From positions 11,075,017 through 11,139,016 of the forward strand of contig NW_004624776.1 of NCBI RefSeq assembly GCF_000247695.1: a stretch of DNA of 64,000 bases, read 5' to 3'. Position numbers and translations under genes: made by a program. This DNA comes from Heterocephalus glaber. Lineage: Eukaryota > Chordata > Mammalia > Rodentia > Bathyergidae. This document shows, piece by piece, positions 10,978-23,700 of this stretch. The notes below the pieces were generated by a model. The model was not told where the DNA came from. It saw nothing but the letters and a program-made list of their open reading frames with translations, and ran no database searches. Each line of letters begins with the position of its first letter. Position 1 is the stretch's first letter.

Positions 10978-11293
10978 CAGTTGACTCTCTGTATGTGAGG
11001 CTTCTGCATGTGTGAATTCATCCAAGTCTGGATTGAAAACAATTTGGAAAAAAAATATGTCTGTACTGAACAGGTTCAGAATTTTTTCTTAACCGTTCTC
11101 TGAACAATGCCGTATATCAACTATTTGTATAACACATATAGGTACTAAGTATTATAAGTAACCTAGAAATGGTTTAACTTGTAGGTTGTATGCAAATGCT
11201 ATGTCATTTTTTATAAGGGACTTGCTTACCCTTGGATTTTGGTATCCCCAGAGTCCTGGAACCAGTCCCTTAGAGATACCAAGGGACTACTCT
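10978..11293 (+). mobile_element. Tigger-type (TcMar) nonautonomous DNA transposon
   Basis: Starts after TA with CAGTTGACTCTCTGTATG and ends with GGTATCCCCAGAGTCCTGGA, then GATACCAAGGGACTAC, the usual terminal inverted sequence of this MER2-like family. The interior includes TGTCTGTACTGAACAGG and a stretch matching other copies in this window. Confidence 0.75.
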
Positions 11294-11469
11294 TAATCTC
11301 TTTGATTCTGTCCCTCACTACTTTTTGCCCCCGCTCTCCCTCAACCTTTGCAGATACCTGCTCATTTGTCATGTGGCAGCTCAGGGTCAGCACCTCCAAA
11401 GATCTTGCCAGGGCCCCTCCTGGTGGCCAGCTGGCTGGCTGTGCTCCATACCGCAGACAACTCCACTTC

Positions 11470-11645
11470 CCTCCTTGTGCACTTAGTGCACTTCATTACA
11501 TATGTTTGTTTAATGAGTCTTCTCTGGCAACATGCAAACTCTGCAGAGCTGCCTCCATGCATCTTACTCACCTGTGTAACCCCAGCACCCAGTCAGGACC
11601 TCCCATACAGCACTTAAGTATCTCTTAACTGAATCAATAAATTTC
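11470..11645 (+). repeat. L2 LINE 3' end
   Basis: CCTGTGTAACCCCAGCACCC, then AGTATCTCTTAACTGAATCAATAAA, the typical L2 tail with its short terminal repeat-like end. Confidence 0.6.
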
Positions 11646-12262
11646 CCACCAGTGCTGTGAAGCAGGAGCAGCAGTGGAGGTTTTAGGGCATTTCCCTTGG
11701 CCAAACACGTATTGGTGCTGGCAACATTTCATATGAAACCTTCATGTTTGGCTTGAACAAGAGCTAATTATTGCTTTCTAGCATGCTGATGGTGTTTTCA
11801 TTTATTTGTTTATTTATTTTCTCTGCTCTACCTGGCCAGTGCCTCAAGGTCTTTTTTCTGAGCTTGGAGTTTATGCTTTTATTTCCTCTGCTCTGTAGTC
11901 ATGGCTGTGACTTCCTTTGGACTCATTGGGGTGTATGAACAGTGACCACAAGCTCGTCCAGCCATTCACAAGTCCCACCATACTTTAGTCCAGACACAGA
12001 AGTCGCACATCTCTGCAGAAGCCCCTCTTCTCTCTTACTTACGGTTAATGCCAGGTTTTTCTTCCTGCTCAAGAAAAACCCGGCATAGCTCTATACTCTT
12101 GGTGAAAAACACCAAGCAGGGCCTGTTGCTTAGCCTTTTATAAATACAGTAGTTGCTGAATGATTGGGCCAATTAATGGGGGTGGGGAATGGAGGAAAGA
12201 TAAAACTGGCAACTGAATATAGAGATGTTGTACCTGGGAATGCTGTGGTCATGAAGTTCTAA

Positions 12263-12478
12263 TTTTGTTGTTGTTGTTTTGATACTGGGGATCCAGCAGG
12301 CGCTGTAACCACTGAACTAAATCCCTGGTCCCCGTTGCTTTTTGAGACAGGGTGTTGCTATGTAGTTCCGGCTAGTCTTGAACTCACTGTGTAGCCCAAG
12401 ATGGGCTCAAACTCATGGTGATCTTCCTGCCTCAGCTTCCTGAGTTCTGGGATTATAGGTGTGCATCACCATGCCTGG
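12263..12478 (-). repeat. Dimeric ID-B1 SINE, inverted
   Basis: On the plus strand an ID antisense half (GATACTGGGGATCCAGCAGG, then CCACTGAACTAAATCCCTGG) runs into a B1 antisense half (GAGACAGGGTGTTGCTATGT, then GGGATTATAGGTGTGCATCA). It is flanked by a direct repeat, CATGAAGTTCTAA versus CATGAAGTCCTAA. Confidence 0.85.
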
Positions 12479-13594
12479 CATGAAGTCCTAAATTCTGCAG
12501 GTACAAGTCATCTCTAGGATTCCCTTGAGAGAAGGAAGATGATAGGGCAGGAACGTTTTCAAATTGGGCCTTCTAGTGAAGACAGAGAAGCCTGGGCTCC
12601 TAGCCCAGACTACCAGATCCTAGAGGCCTCTAGCTCCTGTGGAGACAGATTTTGAACTTGAAGGAGGTGCTTTCTGTCCCTCTTGGAATTTTCAAACCAT
12701 TGGCCTCGTTTTACTCCGAAGTCCATGTTGAAGGGATTCCCAACCTCTGGGCTGATCTGACCAGAAGAGAAAAGTACAGAGCGCTTTTTGTCCAATCCTT
12801 TCTTGCAGGCCTTGGCCGGCCCCCAAGCCTGGAACCATCTCCCTCAGGCAGAAGATGGCGTGGTGAGAAGAGGTGTGAGAAGGATCTCTGTGCTCCTGGG
12901 GACACCTGGGCCCTATTTGAGCACTTGGAAGGTGCATCCTAGGAGAACCCTGTTCTCAGCAATAGAATGACTGACACAAATTTGCTGCAGAATCTCAACA
13001 GGCCTTGTATTGATATTCATTTACCTGTGAAGAAGAGACACTCACTGGACCCAGAGGTTCATCTTCTAAAAGTAGAGGTTTGAGCAGATGCAGGAACAGT
13101 TGCTGGCTGTCCTGACTGTGCCCATTCCTCCTCTCAGGGAGAAAAGGAATCTAAAAAGAGAAAGGCTTTCATCTGTTTGCAGTAGGAATGGAATGGAACG
13201 AGTAGCTCTACTCGGCTTTTCCCTTTCTAGGTCTTCTGGTGTCCTTTTCCCCAGTGGAGATGGAGTTAAAGACCCTGGTTTATATAGATATTTCTTCTGG
13301 CAAATGTAGATTAAAAATTCTCCCACCACACACTGAAAGCTCTTCCTCACCCAAACCTATACATCGCTGTAATTAGGGGCCCATCCCCAGAGTTGCCTCC
13401 TTGGAAAATATCTACACGCATAAACCAAAAATGTTGCATGCAATTTCATGGATTCTGGCCTGTGGTTAAGAATTCCTGTTCCAGAGGTAAGTATAAATGG
13501 ATTTTTTTCAAAAGTAATATTTTGGGCAGCTGAGAAGGGAACAAGCACGTTGGAATTTAAGAATTTTCTGTTCTTCTTTGTTGTCATATCGGGA

Positions 13595-13797
13595 GGGGCC
13601 AGAACTGGGGATCAAACCCAGGCCCTTCATACTGAGCTACACTCCCAACCCTTTTTAAAAAAAGATTTTTTTTTTTCTTGAGACAGGGTCTTGCTAAATT
13701 TGCTATGTTGCTCAGCCTGGGTTTGATTTTAGAGTCCTCCTGCCTCAGGCTCCCTGAATGCTGGGATTACAGGCATGTACCACCACTGGGCTTGTTG
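13595..13797 (-). repeat. Dimeric ID-B1 SINE, inverted
   Basis: AACTGGGGATCAAACCCAGG, then TGAGCTACACTCCCAACCC, is the ID half; TTGAGACAGGGTCTTGCTAA, then GCTGGGATTACAGGCATGTA, is the B1 half. An A/T-rich linker separates the two. Confidence 0.85.
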
Positions 13798-14060
13798 TCA
13801 CAATCCGAAGTCCTGGAGCAAAGTGACTGTTTCCAGCCCAGTTTATCTCCAGCTCCATGACCTCCTTCAGCATCTCAAGAGGGAAGAGTGGCCCAGGAAA
13901 GGTGCACTGTCATCTCTAAGAACATCTTTTCCTGTGGGCTGGCTGGTGACCATAAATCGTGTGCATGAGCATGTGGCTTACTCACTGATTGCTTCACCTC
14001 CCACAGAAACTTACCTCAGTGATGGAAGATATCAATGACAGTGGGGTGAACCAGCACATA

Positions 14061-14500
14061 CAGCTGTCCCTGGATATCCAAGAGGGGGTGGTTGAAGTGC
14101 TGCCTTGGATACCAAAATCCACAGATACTCAAGCCCCTTGGAATGGCACAGTATTTGCATAGAACCTACAGACACCCTCCTTCATACTTGAAGTCATAGA
14201 CCTAATGACCATGTACTTGCATATGCGACATTGTCAGCCCAGCCACACCAGGCATGTAGTGCCTTTGCAGGACTCAGGGGAGGGGTGCACTGGGGAGTTC
14301 GGGAGAGAGACTGAGGGCCTGTGAAGTGTGGGAACTACAGCAGGTGTCATTCCATTCACGTGTATTCAGTTATGGGGCTTGGTGTGCCACATGTTCAGAT
14401 TTAGCTTTTTTGGAACTTTTTAGATGTTTTTTCTAGTATTTTTGATCATTGGTTGGTTGAATTCATGGATGCTGAAGCCCTGGATGTGGAGGGCCACCTG
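14061..14500 (+). mobile_element. Complete Tigger-type MITE (440 bp)
   Basis: Bounded by TA on both sides (14059-14060 and 14501-14502). The left terminus CAGCTGTCCCTGGATATCCA matches the reverse complement of the right terminus (TGGATGTGGAGGGCCACCTG) with scattered differences. Internal landmarks are CCAAAATCCACAGATACTCA and TTGGTTGGTTGAATTCATGG. A middle part near 14236-14330 is less typical and may be a later insertion. Confidence 0.8.
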
Positions 14501-14626
14501 TACGGGCCACAGTAGGTCCTTTCTGCAATTTATGTGTCATACTATACCAGTTCCAAGGTGACACTCGGGAGGATGTAAAGGCACTGAGAAAGTGTGACCA
14601 GTGACATCTGAGTGATCAAAAGTGTT

Positions 14627-14752
14627 GCTGGGCATGGTGGTGCACGCCTGTAATCCCCTACACTCCGAGGCTGAGGCAGGAGCATTGCTCTGAGTCTGAG
14701 GCCAGCCTGGACTACATGGCAAGACCCTGTCTCAAAAAACCAAAACAAAAAA
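14627..14752 (+). repeat. B1 SINE
   Basis: GCTGGGCATGGTGGTGCACG, then CTGAGGCAGGAGCATTGCTC and AAGACCCTGTCTCAAAAAA. Flanked by direct repeats AAAAGTGTT. Confidence 0.9.
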
Positions 14753-15939
14753 AGTGTTTCAAAAACATGATCACTTCTTGTTTACAGCAGGGTTCTTGAA
14801 GAAAAACTTTGTGGGACCTTTAACCATGTCAACATAACCATTTTATTAAGCTGCTATTTGGCTTATTTTGCCTAAATAAATAAGAGCATGTAAATCTAGG
14901 AGGAAATTTAGAGCCAAATCCTTTGGAGCAGATTAAAGGATGGAGTTTTTCTTTTGCAAAGTTATTTTTGAGCAAAAAAGAATCTTCTGTAGCTGGTTGT
15001 ACTTGCAAAGAAAGCATCCCTTGAATAGTATATTGTACTAAAATTGACTTTGCTTAAGCACTATTGTTTTCACTAGGAAAAAAATTGTATGTAGGATAGG
15101 TTTCTTGGGTGTAGCCTACTCATACCTGTAAGCACCACATGGAAGAAACAGCTGTCTAGATGGAGTGATTTCGGAGATTCAGAGAACTCCACCCCGAAGT
15201 GTTGCTCTACTTCCAGCCTGAAGGTACTCAGGGTAATTGAGTACCTGGGCAGATACATATCAGCACCGCCTATGTCAGCACCTGCAGCCACAGACCTGGG
15301 GAGGCTGCAATCATTGCTCACCACACTGCATGGACAAATCTGGAAAGAATCTGACCAGAGATGTATTTGGAGAATACTGAATGTATATTTAGAACCTGTA
15401 GGTATTTAGTGGTCACTACCCTGATCATCTCAGGTCCTTTTACATTTCTGAGGACCATCATCACACTTCCCTGGAGGAAAACCCCACAGGAGCAGGAGCC
15501 TGTCCACCTGTGCACAGGCGTGGAAAGCTGCTGGGGCCATGGAAGGGCAAAGCAGGCAACCTTGCCTGCAGCAGATCCTGGCTGTGCTTCCTGCTCCCTC
15601 ACCACTTTCCCTGGGAGCACTTCTTAACAAGCCACTTGTACCCCAATCCTGGCTCAGACAAGGCTTCTGGGGAACCTGGGATTGAGTCATTTTATGAGGC
15701 GTGTTATGAAAAACAACAAGCCTCAGACTTCCTCCAACTTCTCCAGAAACAACCGTGTTATATTCCACTGAGCTCCCCACTCCTGTGTTGCATGGTGTCT
15801 AAATAACATCCCTATGGTGCTGCTTCCTGAGGTTTTAGTTTTAGGCATTTTCTATTGGTTTTCCTCTATGAAATATGAAGATTAAACCCCCACCTCAGCT
15901 CCATTGTCTGCCTCCAAAATAACACTAGGTTGCTGTTAC

Positions 15940-16140
15940 ACAGAATTTATTACATGCCAAGCATTGTTCTAGGCATGATACATGCATTAATTCATTAATA
16001 CTCCCCCAAGCCCTATTTAATAGGTTCTGTTATGATTTACAAGTGAAGAAATTGAGTTGCAGAGCAGTTAGGCACATGACCCAGTCACAAGCTGGTAAGT
16101 GATGGATATGGGTTGGATGTGGACAATCCAAATTCACAGT
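15940..16140 (-). repeat. MIR SINE, inverted
   Basis: GCCAAGCATTGTTCTAGGCA, then GTGAAGAAATTGAGTTGCAG and CAGTCACAAGCTGGTAAGTG, which is MIR antisense. Confidence 0.75.
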
Positions 16141-16588
16141 CTCTGCTCATGCTTGCTGAGTTACTCTGCTGGGATTATGCCCTCATCTCAGTAGGGTCGG
16201 TCTTCAGTACTTATACTAATATGATGATATTGATCTTTTAATTGATCCACAGGGTAGACTGGTATTTCTTTCCATCTTGCAAAACTCTCTCAGAATAAAA
16301 ATGTGTCTAGTTTTTTTTAATATGGTCTTTTGCATTTTATGGAATTAGTGCTAGTTCAGCTTATCTGAATCTCTGATCAGTAGGCTCAAGTTCATCATAT
16401 AAATGATCAGCTTTGATTTCTTGGAGACGTTTCTCCCAGAGTATTTCTATTTGAATCTTCCAGTGCCTGCTACAGAGAGTGCATCCCAGGCTCTCCTTTC
16501 TTGCCTCCCCTGTATTCTCTCCTCTCTATTCCTATCACCTGGATCTCACATCTTCCTCCTTTTTGTTTTTTCTGTCTTGGTGGAGCAC

Positions 16589-16616
16589 TGTGTGTGTGTG
16601 TGTGTGTGTGTGTGTA
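16589..16616. repeat. (TG)n microsatellite
   Basis: Uninterrupted TG dinucleotides, about 14 units, followed by variant TG-rich sequence. Confidence 0.95.
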
Positions 16617-16667
16617 TGATGTGTGTACACTTGTGCATGTGCAGTGTACCTAGGGATCTCACTGCTT

Positions 16668-16755
16668 TTTTTTTTTTTTGGTACCAGGGATCAAACTTGG
16701 GTCCTTATGCTTGTGAGGCAGACAGTGGAACCATTGAGCTAAATCCCCAGCCCCT
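16668..16755 (-). repeat. ID-type tRNA-derived SINE (window-typical subfamily), inverted
   Basis: T-run, then GGTACCAGGGATCAAACTTG, then CCATTGAGCTAAATCCCCAG. Direct repeats ACTGCTT lie on both sides. Confidence 0.88.
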
Positions 16756-16824
16756 TACTGCTTCTTAAATGACTCAATCACTTTCTCTATTTGTGGCACC
16801 TCCACTTTCCTAGAGGCAAAACTC

Positions 16825-16992
16825 AATCAGTGCTGGAGTTAAATTCCCTGGAACTGGGTCTGATCGCCACACTCCTTTTGGCTGTGTGGACTTGGGCAAG
16901 TTTTTTAGCTTTTCTGTACCTGTTTCCCCATCTATGAAATGAGAATAACAACAGTACCAAGTTATCATGATGAGTAAATGATACACATGCAA
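16825..16992 (+). repeat. MIR SINE
   Basis: GTGTGGACTTGGGCAAGTTT, then CCTGTTTCCCCATCTATGAA and ATGAGAATAACAACAGTACC, the MIR core and downstream part. Confidence 0.8.
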
Positions 16993-17089
16993 CAGCTCAC
17001 GTTGAGCTTCTTACTAAAGATGATGGCTGAACAAGAATATTCTGCTTCCTTCTGAAGCTCCAAGTAAGTGACATAAGGACCTTTTAAAA

Positions 17090-17640
17090 AATCTTGTTAT
17101 CCAGGCAGGATAAAGACAAAGAAACAAAGAAGAGACAGGATTGTAGCAGTAAAACTGTTGATGCTAGAAAACTTGGATGATACATTGTGGCAATACGGAT
17201 GGAACTTGAGGATGTCCTGACAAGTAGAATTAGCCAGGCACAGAAAGACAGGTATTGCTTGATCTCATTCATATGTAAAAGCTAAAAACATTAGTCTCAT
17301 GGAAGTAGAGAAAAGAACAGTGGTATTAGAAGCTGGAAAGGATGACAGGGAGAAGGGAGAGTGGGAAGTTCCATAATCGAACCAAAATACATTCAGGTAG
17401 AATAAGTTCTACTGCTGTACAGCACAGTAGGGTGACTGTGGTCTACAAAAATTAGTTATACATTTCAGAATAACTAGAGAAGAGCCCAGAGGTTTCCAAC
17501 CCATAGAAAGGATAAATGTTTGAGGAGATCAAAGTAGAAATTGCCCTTATTTGATCATTAAACATTGAATACATGTACCAAATTGTCACACTGCATTCCA
17601 TAAATGTGTAAAAATATGATATGTCCATTTAAAAAAACTG
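17090..17640 (+). mobile_element. L1 3' UTR fragment (L1MA/L1MB-like)
   Basis: GGAACTTGAGGATGTCCTGA, then TAGCCAGGCACAGAAAGACA and GCACAGTAGGGTGACTGTGG, then CATTGAATACATGTACCAAA: hallmarks of the mammalian L1M 3' end in sense orientation. No ORF2 remains. Confidence 0.85.
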
Positions 17641-20640
17641 ATAGCACCTGGTACTGGCTGGGAATGGCAGATGAAGGGATGTACTAACTTATTCCTAACC
17701 AAAAGCAAGGTTTGAATGATACAGGTTTGGGAAAATTGGAAAATGGATTATCTAAATATAAATGGCCAAAAGGAATATGTTGCATATTAAAATTATATGA
17801 AACTTGAGTATCATTCTGGGTAGGGAATAATTCTAGGCAGTGTGCCCCAAATGGAGGCCAACTCAGTCTTGAGTGGACACTGGGTCAGCAAGTGGTTTTC
17901 TGGGAACTCCTGTGGTTACTGCAGCCCATGATAAAGCACAGTCAGAATCTGCAAGTACAGTCACATGGGTGGCTCTAAGCCCTGGGGAGACAGCCGTGAA
18001 CAAAGCCTGTCAGATGCCTGCCAAAGGAGCAGAATCCAGACCTTGTTTTAACCTTAGATGAAAGGCAGGCAAGGGCACAGGGTGCTTGGGGAAGGGAGTA
18101 GGCAGGATAGGGTTTTGCTGAGTAAGGATGAGAAGCTGAAGTCACTGGTTGGAATCCACCGTCCTCTTTTGGTGACGTCACTGCCCAGAGCTTGTGTTTT
18201 TTTACAAACATAAATTTGCCCTGTAGCCTTTTCGGAGAAGAACCATACAGAGCCATCTTGTGGTGAGAAAAAACCACACAGATTCCGACCTGAATACTTC
18301 GTTGGATTCATCTGACATTGGCAGGTGTAAATAGATCTGCGTGCTGTTATATTCTTGATTCTTTCCATATGGTCAGGCAGTATTTTAAAGTGATCAGCAA
18401 ATGTTGATGGCAATCTATACTTGTCCCACTAACACATTTACCACAGGTAATTAAGTTAACTACCTGATAAAAATGTAATTGGATGCTGTAATGCTAGCTA
18501 TTGTCTGAAAAGACTTTGACTGACAGTTACTTGTGTAGGCTTCTTAGTTATCTTTATAGGCACAGAGTCAAATCCAAATTTGATCATTATTTGTGATTGG
18601 ATTAAAGTAAACGGCCAAATTGGGTAATCATGATCTGGGAAGATTTTATTATTTGCCTCAATGATAGGGTTTGGATTTTTATATTGTTAGAACATAATAA
18701 GAAATTAGTCTGATTGCTCACTGATGCTGCCAAATGCTGTGCAGCAGTCACTCCCTCCATGTCAAGAATGAACCTAATTCATCTGCGACGATTCCAGGAG
18801 GCCACAGAATATCAGTCTGTGTGCTGCAGGTCCTGTTGCCTCTCCTGGAAGTGTCCATCATTTTTCACAAGCCTTTTATTGCATTGCAAACAGAATTAAC
18901 ACATGCTGGGCTCCATGAGACCATGGAGAACATGCCTACCAGATTCTGGGAACAGACATTCAGGGGGTGAATTGCAAAGCAGCTGCTGCCTGAACACCAG
19001 TGTCCCCTGCAGGTCCAGGGCTGTTAAAATCGGCTTGAACAGTGAAAAGATTTGCCAGGTTTCATCAGCTATGACTGGTGATGTGAGTTTGTGCCTTTCC
19101 TACATGCAAACTCCAACCCTGAAATAAGCAGTCTCCTGTATAAACTCCATGGACGTATGCACCTTGAGCACTTGTTATAGAAGATGCTTTTCAAAAGTGG
19201 GACAACTTAAGGTTTTCCTTACTCTCTGCCTAGCAGGTGTGTCCACTGATTTCAGCAACTTCCCAGCAGCTTTCACAAGGTTGGGAGAAAAAAGCCTTGC
19301 CGAGGCCGTGTCCCTGACACCAAGTCTCAAGACCGGAAGCAATGGAACCTTAAAGGTTCAGTGTGGTGTTGACATTTCCAGGCACAAAATAACAGCCTCA
19401 AACCCATGGCTTTGGCCATGCACTTTGATTTGGCTAAAACAGAATTCAGACCAGTTTTTAAAATTAATCTTTCCCATGTCCAGAGGACAGATTGGAATGT
19501 GTTTCCTTCTCCACACCTGCTCAGCCCCCACCCCAGCAGCAATCTGATCTTTGCCCAGCAGACACAGAGGCGCCTTCCCAGCCTCAGCCTGGAGCCCACA
19601 GGGGCCTCTGAGCCTGCTGACTTCCTGTAGGCTGCGCTGACCTGCCCATGTGTTAGCTCCTGGCAATGCCTGTCCCATCCTGGTTTCACGTTTGCCATGT
19701 CACACCTGCACTTTCCCAGTGAGACGAGAAGTGCCGTGGTTGCAGGCGTAGCTCAAGTTACAGGACCTACATGCTCACTGCGGGCCTGCCCTGTGCCAGA
19801 GAACAGATAATGGACCAACACATCACATTCTACATGTAGAATCTGTGAATGATCGCAGGTCACCCAGGAGTTTGGGGGTCAGAGGCAGAAATGAGACCAT
19901 GATCTTTGATGATGTGAGTGGTACGCATGCTCAGATACCACATTTGCTGATGGGTACGGGCTCTAGGAAGTCTATGTGCTCTGACATCTTAGAAATTCAA
20001 CAGTTCTCACAAAATATGCAGCATCTGTCCCAGTGGGGGGCTTGGCTAAGGTGGCCTTTGGCTTTGAATGGCTCTCTCCTGCTGCTGGCTACACCCTGTG
20101 ATGCTCACCTCAGTGCACGTAGCACCGGCAGCAGGAGGAAGTCAAGGAGCCCGTTTGTGCTGCCAATTTCAAATTACCCCTTGCAAATACAGTTCCCTTT
20201 ATAGAGCAAACAGGATCACCCAGTTCACTTACAGAGCAAGAAAGAACTTTATCCATCATTAATGTTTTACTACCTTTCTCAAAAAGCGTCACCTTTAACC
20301 CCTAGATCAACTCTTAAACCAAGGCTAAGGAGCGAGAGCTCCCAGGTCAGTTCCGGGTGCTGGTGCTGTCCCCGTGCCAATGCTGTTTCCATCTGGAGAA
20401 ACAAACAGATAGATAAGCTCTTTAAAGCACATGATGAAGCAGACCCACAATCTCCAAAGCAGAGATAGCCAGCCACTTGGCCCTCATTTAGGATGACATA
20501 TGGCTGTCTGCCCAAGCGCCACCTGGCCGGGGACCAAGCTGGGCCCCTGTAGCCTGGGCAGTAAAAGAAGCTCTTCCTTCCATGGCTTGGAGAACAGTGG
20601 GCCAGCAGGTAGATCAAACTAACTAAAAATCTAGTGGTCG
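17640..20640. other. Unique stretch, no gene seen
   Basis: About 3 kb with few recognisable repeats. It has a full palindromic cAMP-response element TGACGTCA at 18173-18180 and no open frame with a recognisable domain. The 100-130 codon frames near 18054-18413 and 19149-19698 overlap on opposite strands and lack any family signature. Slow decay makes parts of it plausible conserved noncoding DNA. Confidence 0.5.
20516..20529 (-). promoter_or_regulatory. CTCF-like motif
   Basis: On the minus strand CGGCCAGGTGGCGC matches 12 of 14 positions of the CTCF core CCASYAGRKGGCRS. Motif only; occupancy unknown. Confidence 0.3.
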
Positions 20641-20644
20641 GAGC

Positions 20645-20722
20645 CAGGAATTTAGCTCAGTGATGCCGCATCTGCCTCGAAAACGCAAGGTCCTGAGTTC
20701 AACCCCTGGTACTGGAAAAACA
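20645..20722 (+). repeat. ID-type tRNA-derived SINE
   Basis: GGAATTTAGCTCAGTGATGC, then AACGCAAGGTCCTGAGTTCA and ACCCCTGGTACTGGAAAAA. Flanked by AGTGGTC on both sides. Confidence 0.88.
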
Positions 20723-20724
20723 AT

Positions 20725-23700
20725 TCAGTGGTCAACTGAGTCCCAGCAGAAACTGACCAAATGATGCCTTGAAGGACATGGTGCTTCCACAGATACACCA
20801 GGCTGACTGCTAGGAACTACCAAGAAAGATCCTAGGATTGCACTGACTAAAATTTTAGTCAAACATGGTAATGGCTAGAAATGGCCTTGGAGAAGCCAAG
20901 CCAGGAGGACAGTGGAGACCTCAGTAATGTGGTAGCAGTCTCAAAAGCCTCTACCACCTACCCTGACACCCAGCCCACCTCCAGCTAAGCAGGGAATTAT
21001 CTCATGTGTAAATGACAGGCCTTTCTAACACTTTCATTTTTATAGATGACTAATGCCTAATTATTTGTGACCTAAGAAGTGAATCATTAGGAGCCAGTAC
21101 AATTTATTATTCCTGCACTAGAATTAGCACAGGACTAGAATTTACTGAAGGTTTGACTTCGGATCCTTTCCAAAAGCCTGGCTGCCTCTGTGGCCAACAA
21201 TGTGGCGTGGTTGGAATCCCTGTAATGTGGAGGAAGAATGTTTTATTATCAGTGATGTCTTGAGTTGGTTGCACTTTACAACTACTGTTCTTCTTGTTTT
21301 TAAGCTTAACTTGCTGTCGGTTTCATGTCTCTATTCACAACGTAGTTTGTCACAGGTGTTTCGGTTAGTGTGCAGTGGTGTGTTTTGGCATCAGTCTACA
21401 CTGTTCGAGTGAGTACTCCTTAGCTCATAAAAGGATGCAGTTCACATATGAACCATCCATGCCTCTATTACCAAATCAGACATGTGCATAATTATGGCAC
21501 ACGTATGTGAGGAGCTTCCTTTCTATGCTACATGGAAACTGACAGAAGTAGGTAAGCCATGAGGTTTTTGGCTTGTCAAAGTGGGATGCTGTCTAAAAAG
21601 TTTTGCAAGCCACCATTCTAAAAGTCTAGAAATACATTGCACCAATGTATGCAGTGGTGCGGTAGTAGATATTTAGTAACCAGTCCTCAAGTGTAAAAAT
21701 GTGAGTGTATAAGAGTAAGAAAAAAAAGAGACAAAAATGAAGTGACTTCAGTCACTACTCAGCAAAGTGAGTGACTTTTTTTTGCTTAATCAGATGTTTT
21801 AAAAAACTTGAAGAACATGTTTTTAATTATTCACATTTTGACAACTGTACACATCACATACTTAAGTTTAACTAGCATTATTAGAATATTCCCTCATTTT
21901 TGTAAGTCTAAGCAATCAATAAAGCAGTTTGTCTTGATTGGTGGTATTTGACAATTTCTCTGCTATAAACACCCATATTGCAATCTTGGCCAATTTTAAT
22001 CTACTGGCATGACATCATGAATGTAGAGTTTGGGAAAGATGACCAATAATTTACTTAAATTGTATTGCCAGTTAAATTAAATGTATTACATACAACAGCC
22101 TGAGTAACTGCAACAACATAGATCATAGTAAAATGTAGTAAAAAAAAAAAAAAGAGGAAGTGATTAGCTTTCAGTATTATTAACTTTGGTTTTATAATAT
22201 TTATTTAATTATAGCATTATATGACTTGATTGTAAATAATGGTCATGTTTAATAACTGACTGAAGGTTCTAGAAGATTCCTGAAGATTCTTGCCAGCCAG
22301 TACTCACTGGTACACCAGTAAGCGGGACTAATTGTTCTTTGCTTCCTGTTTCAGATGCCCTCAGTTTATAATCTGGCCAGGATCTAAGCAGGGGCGCAAC
22401 CTCTCTTGAGTCAGCCCCTCCCTTTGTCAGAGTCACTGCCCTGCTCCCCCCTCCAAAACAGAGCTTTGCGCATTCTGTCTGCCCTAGACAGGCCAGGGCA
22501 GGTCTGCACTTCTGCCAGTGCCGGAAGCCCAGCCCCACCATAAAGAGGAAGTGCTAGAAGCAGTTTGAGAATTAGGAAGAGAGTGCCAGCCAGTAACTAA
22601 AGCTAGTGAGGCCATAAAAATCTGCCCCAGGTTATGTCCTGGGAAACAAGGTGCTGCCTTTAAACGTGTGTCATTTTCTCTCCCTGAGAAACGTAACTGC
22701 AAACTTTAATTGTAGGCAGGTCATAAAACTCAAATTCCAGTATCAAAGGGCATTTATTTCCAAGGACATGTATATATGACTTATACAGTTTGTAATACTT
22801 CACCAATGACTAGAAAGTTCCTTCCCCCCCCCCCGTGAATAACTATATTAGTCCTTTTGTTGGTCAAGTGTGGATTTTTAGATTTTTAAGGGGTTTTTTT
22901 CCCCCATGATACCAGATTCCTGATGATAACAGGTCTTTGTGTCTTTCAAAAAGGATCTGTTTGTTTAAAGATATAGCAGAAATGCTTCCTACACCTCCCA
23001 CTTCTGCTTTGTTGGTCACAGGAACTGGGGTCCCAGAGGTGAGTGAGTTCTGTCCGCTCACCCTTCACTGGGGAAGGTTATAGGCCTGGTCCCCCTCCCG
23101 TCTCCTGCCACATTGTGCTGCTCCAGTGAAGAAACATCACAGACTTTGAAACTGTTCTCTTCTCAGAAGAGCTCTCAATAGCTGTCTCCTTGAGAGAAAA
23201 AGTGATTTTAAAAAGTTACTGATTTGGAAGCCACCTTGGAGTTTTGAATCCTAAAATCTGGCCTAAGATAACTACAGGAAACATATATTTAAGTACACAT
23301 CTTCTGTTCGTGGCAGATATTTAAGAATAGTTGAATAACAATAAGAAACTGTCAATTCTACTTGACCTAAGAACCCTAAACTGCAACTTCCTTTCCATGA
23401 GTCAAGGGAAGTGGCCACCTTGAGATGCAACAAACTGGTCTCCAAAAGGGACCTGGAGAAGTGAGAATGCAGATGGCATTTGCTAAAATGACACTGTCAC
23501 CTGGAGTTCGAATGACTCTAATCTGAATAGCATTTGTGTTCATGCAAATAGACTCTTCTTTGTGCCCAGATGGTGCATCAACCTAACAGCTTTAAGGACA
23601 AGATCTTTTGACCAGGAATGGATTTTGGCATTTGAAGGAGGAAGAATTTCTCCCTGAGTTTCACTGGTGAATTTCAAATGTCCTCTCCATGTAAACCTCA

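Noticed and set aside
16668..16755. tRNA genes suggested by the A/B boxes of the ID-type copies
   Set aside because: A tails, target duplications and shared degenerate stems show they are retroposed SINEs, not functional tRNA genes.
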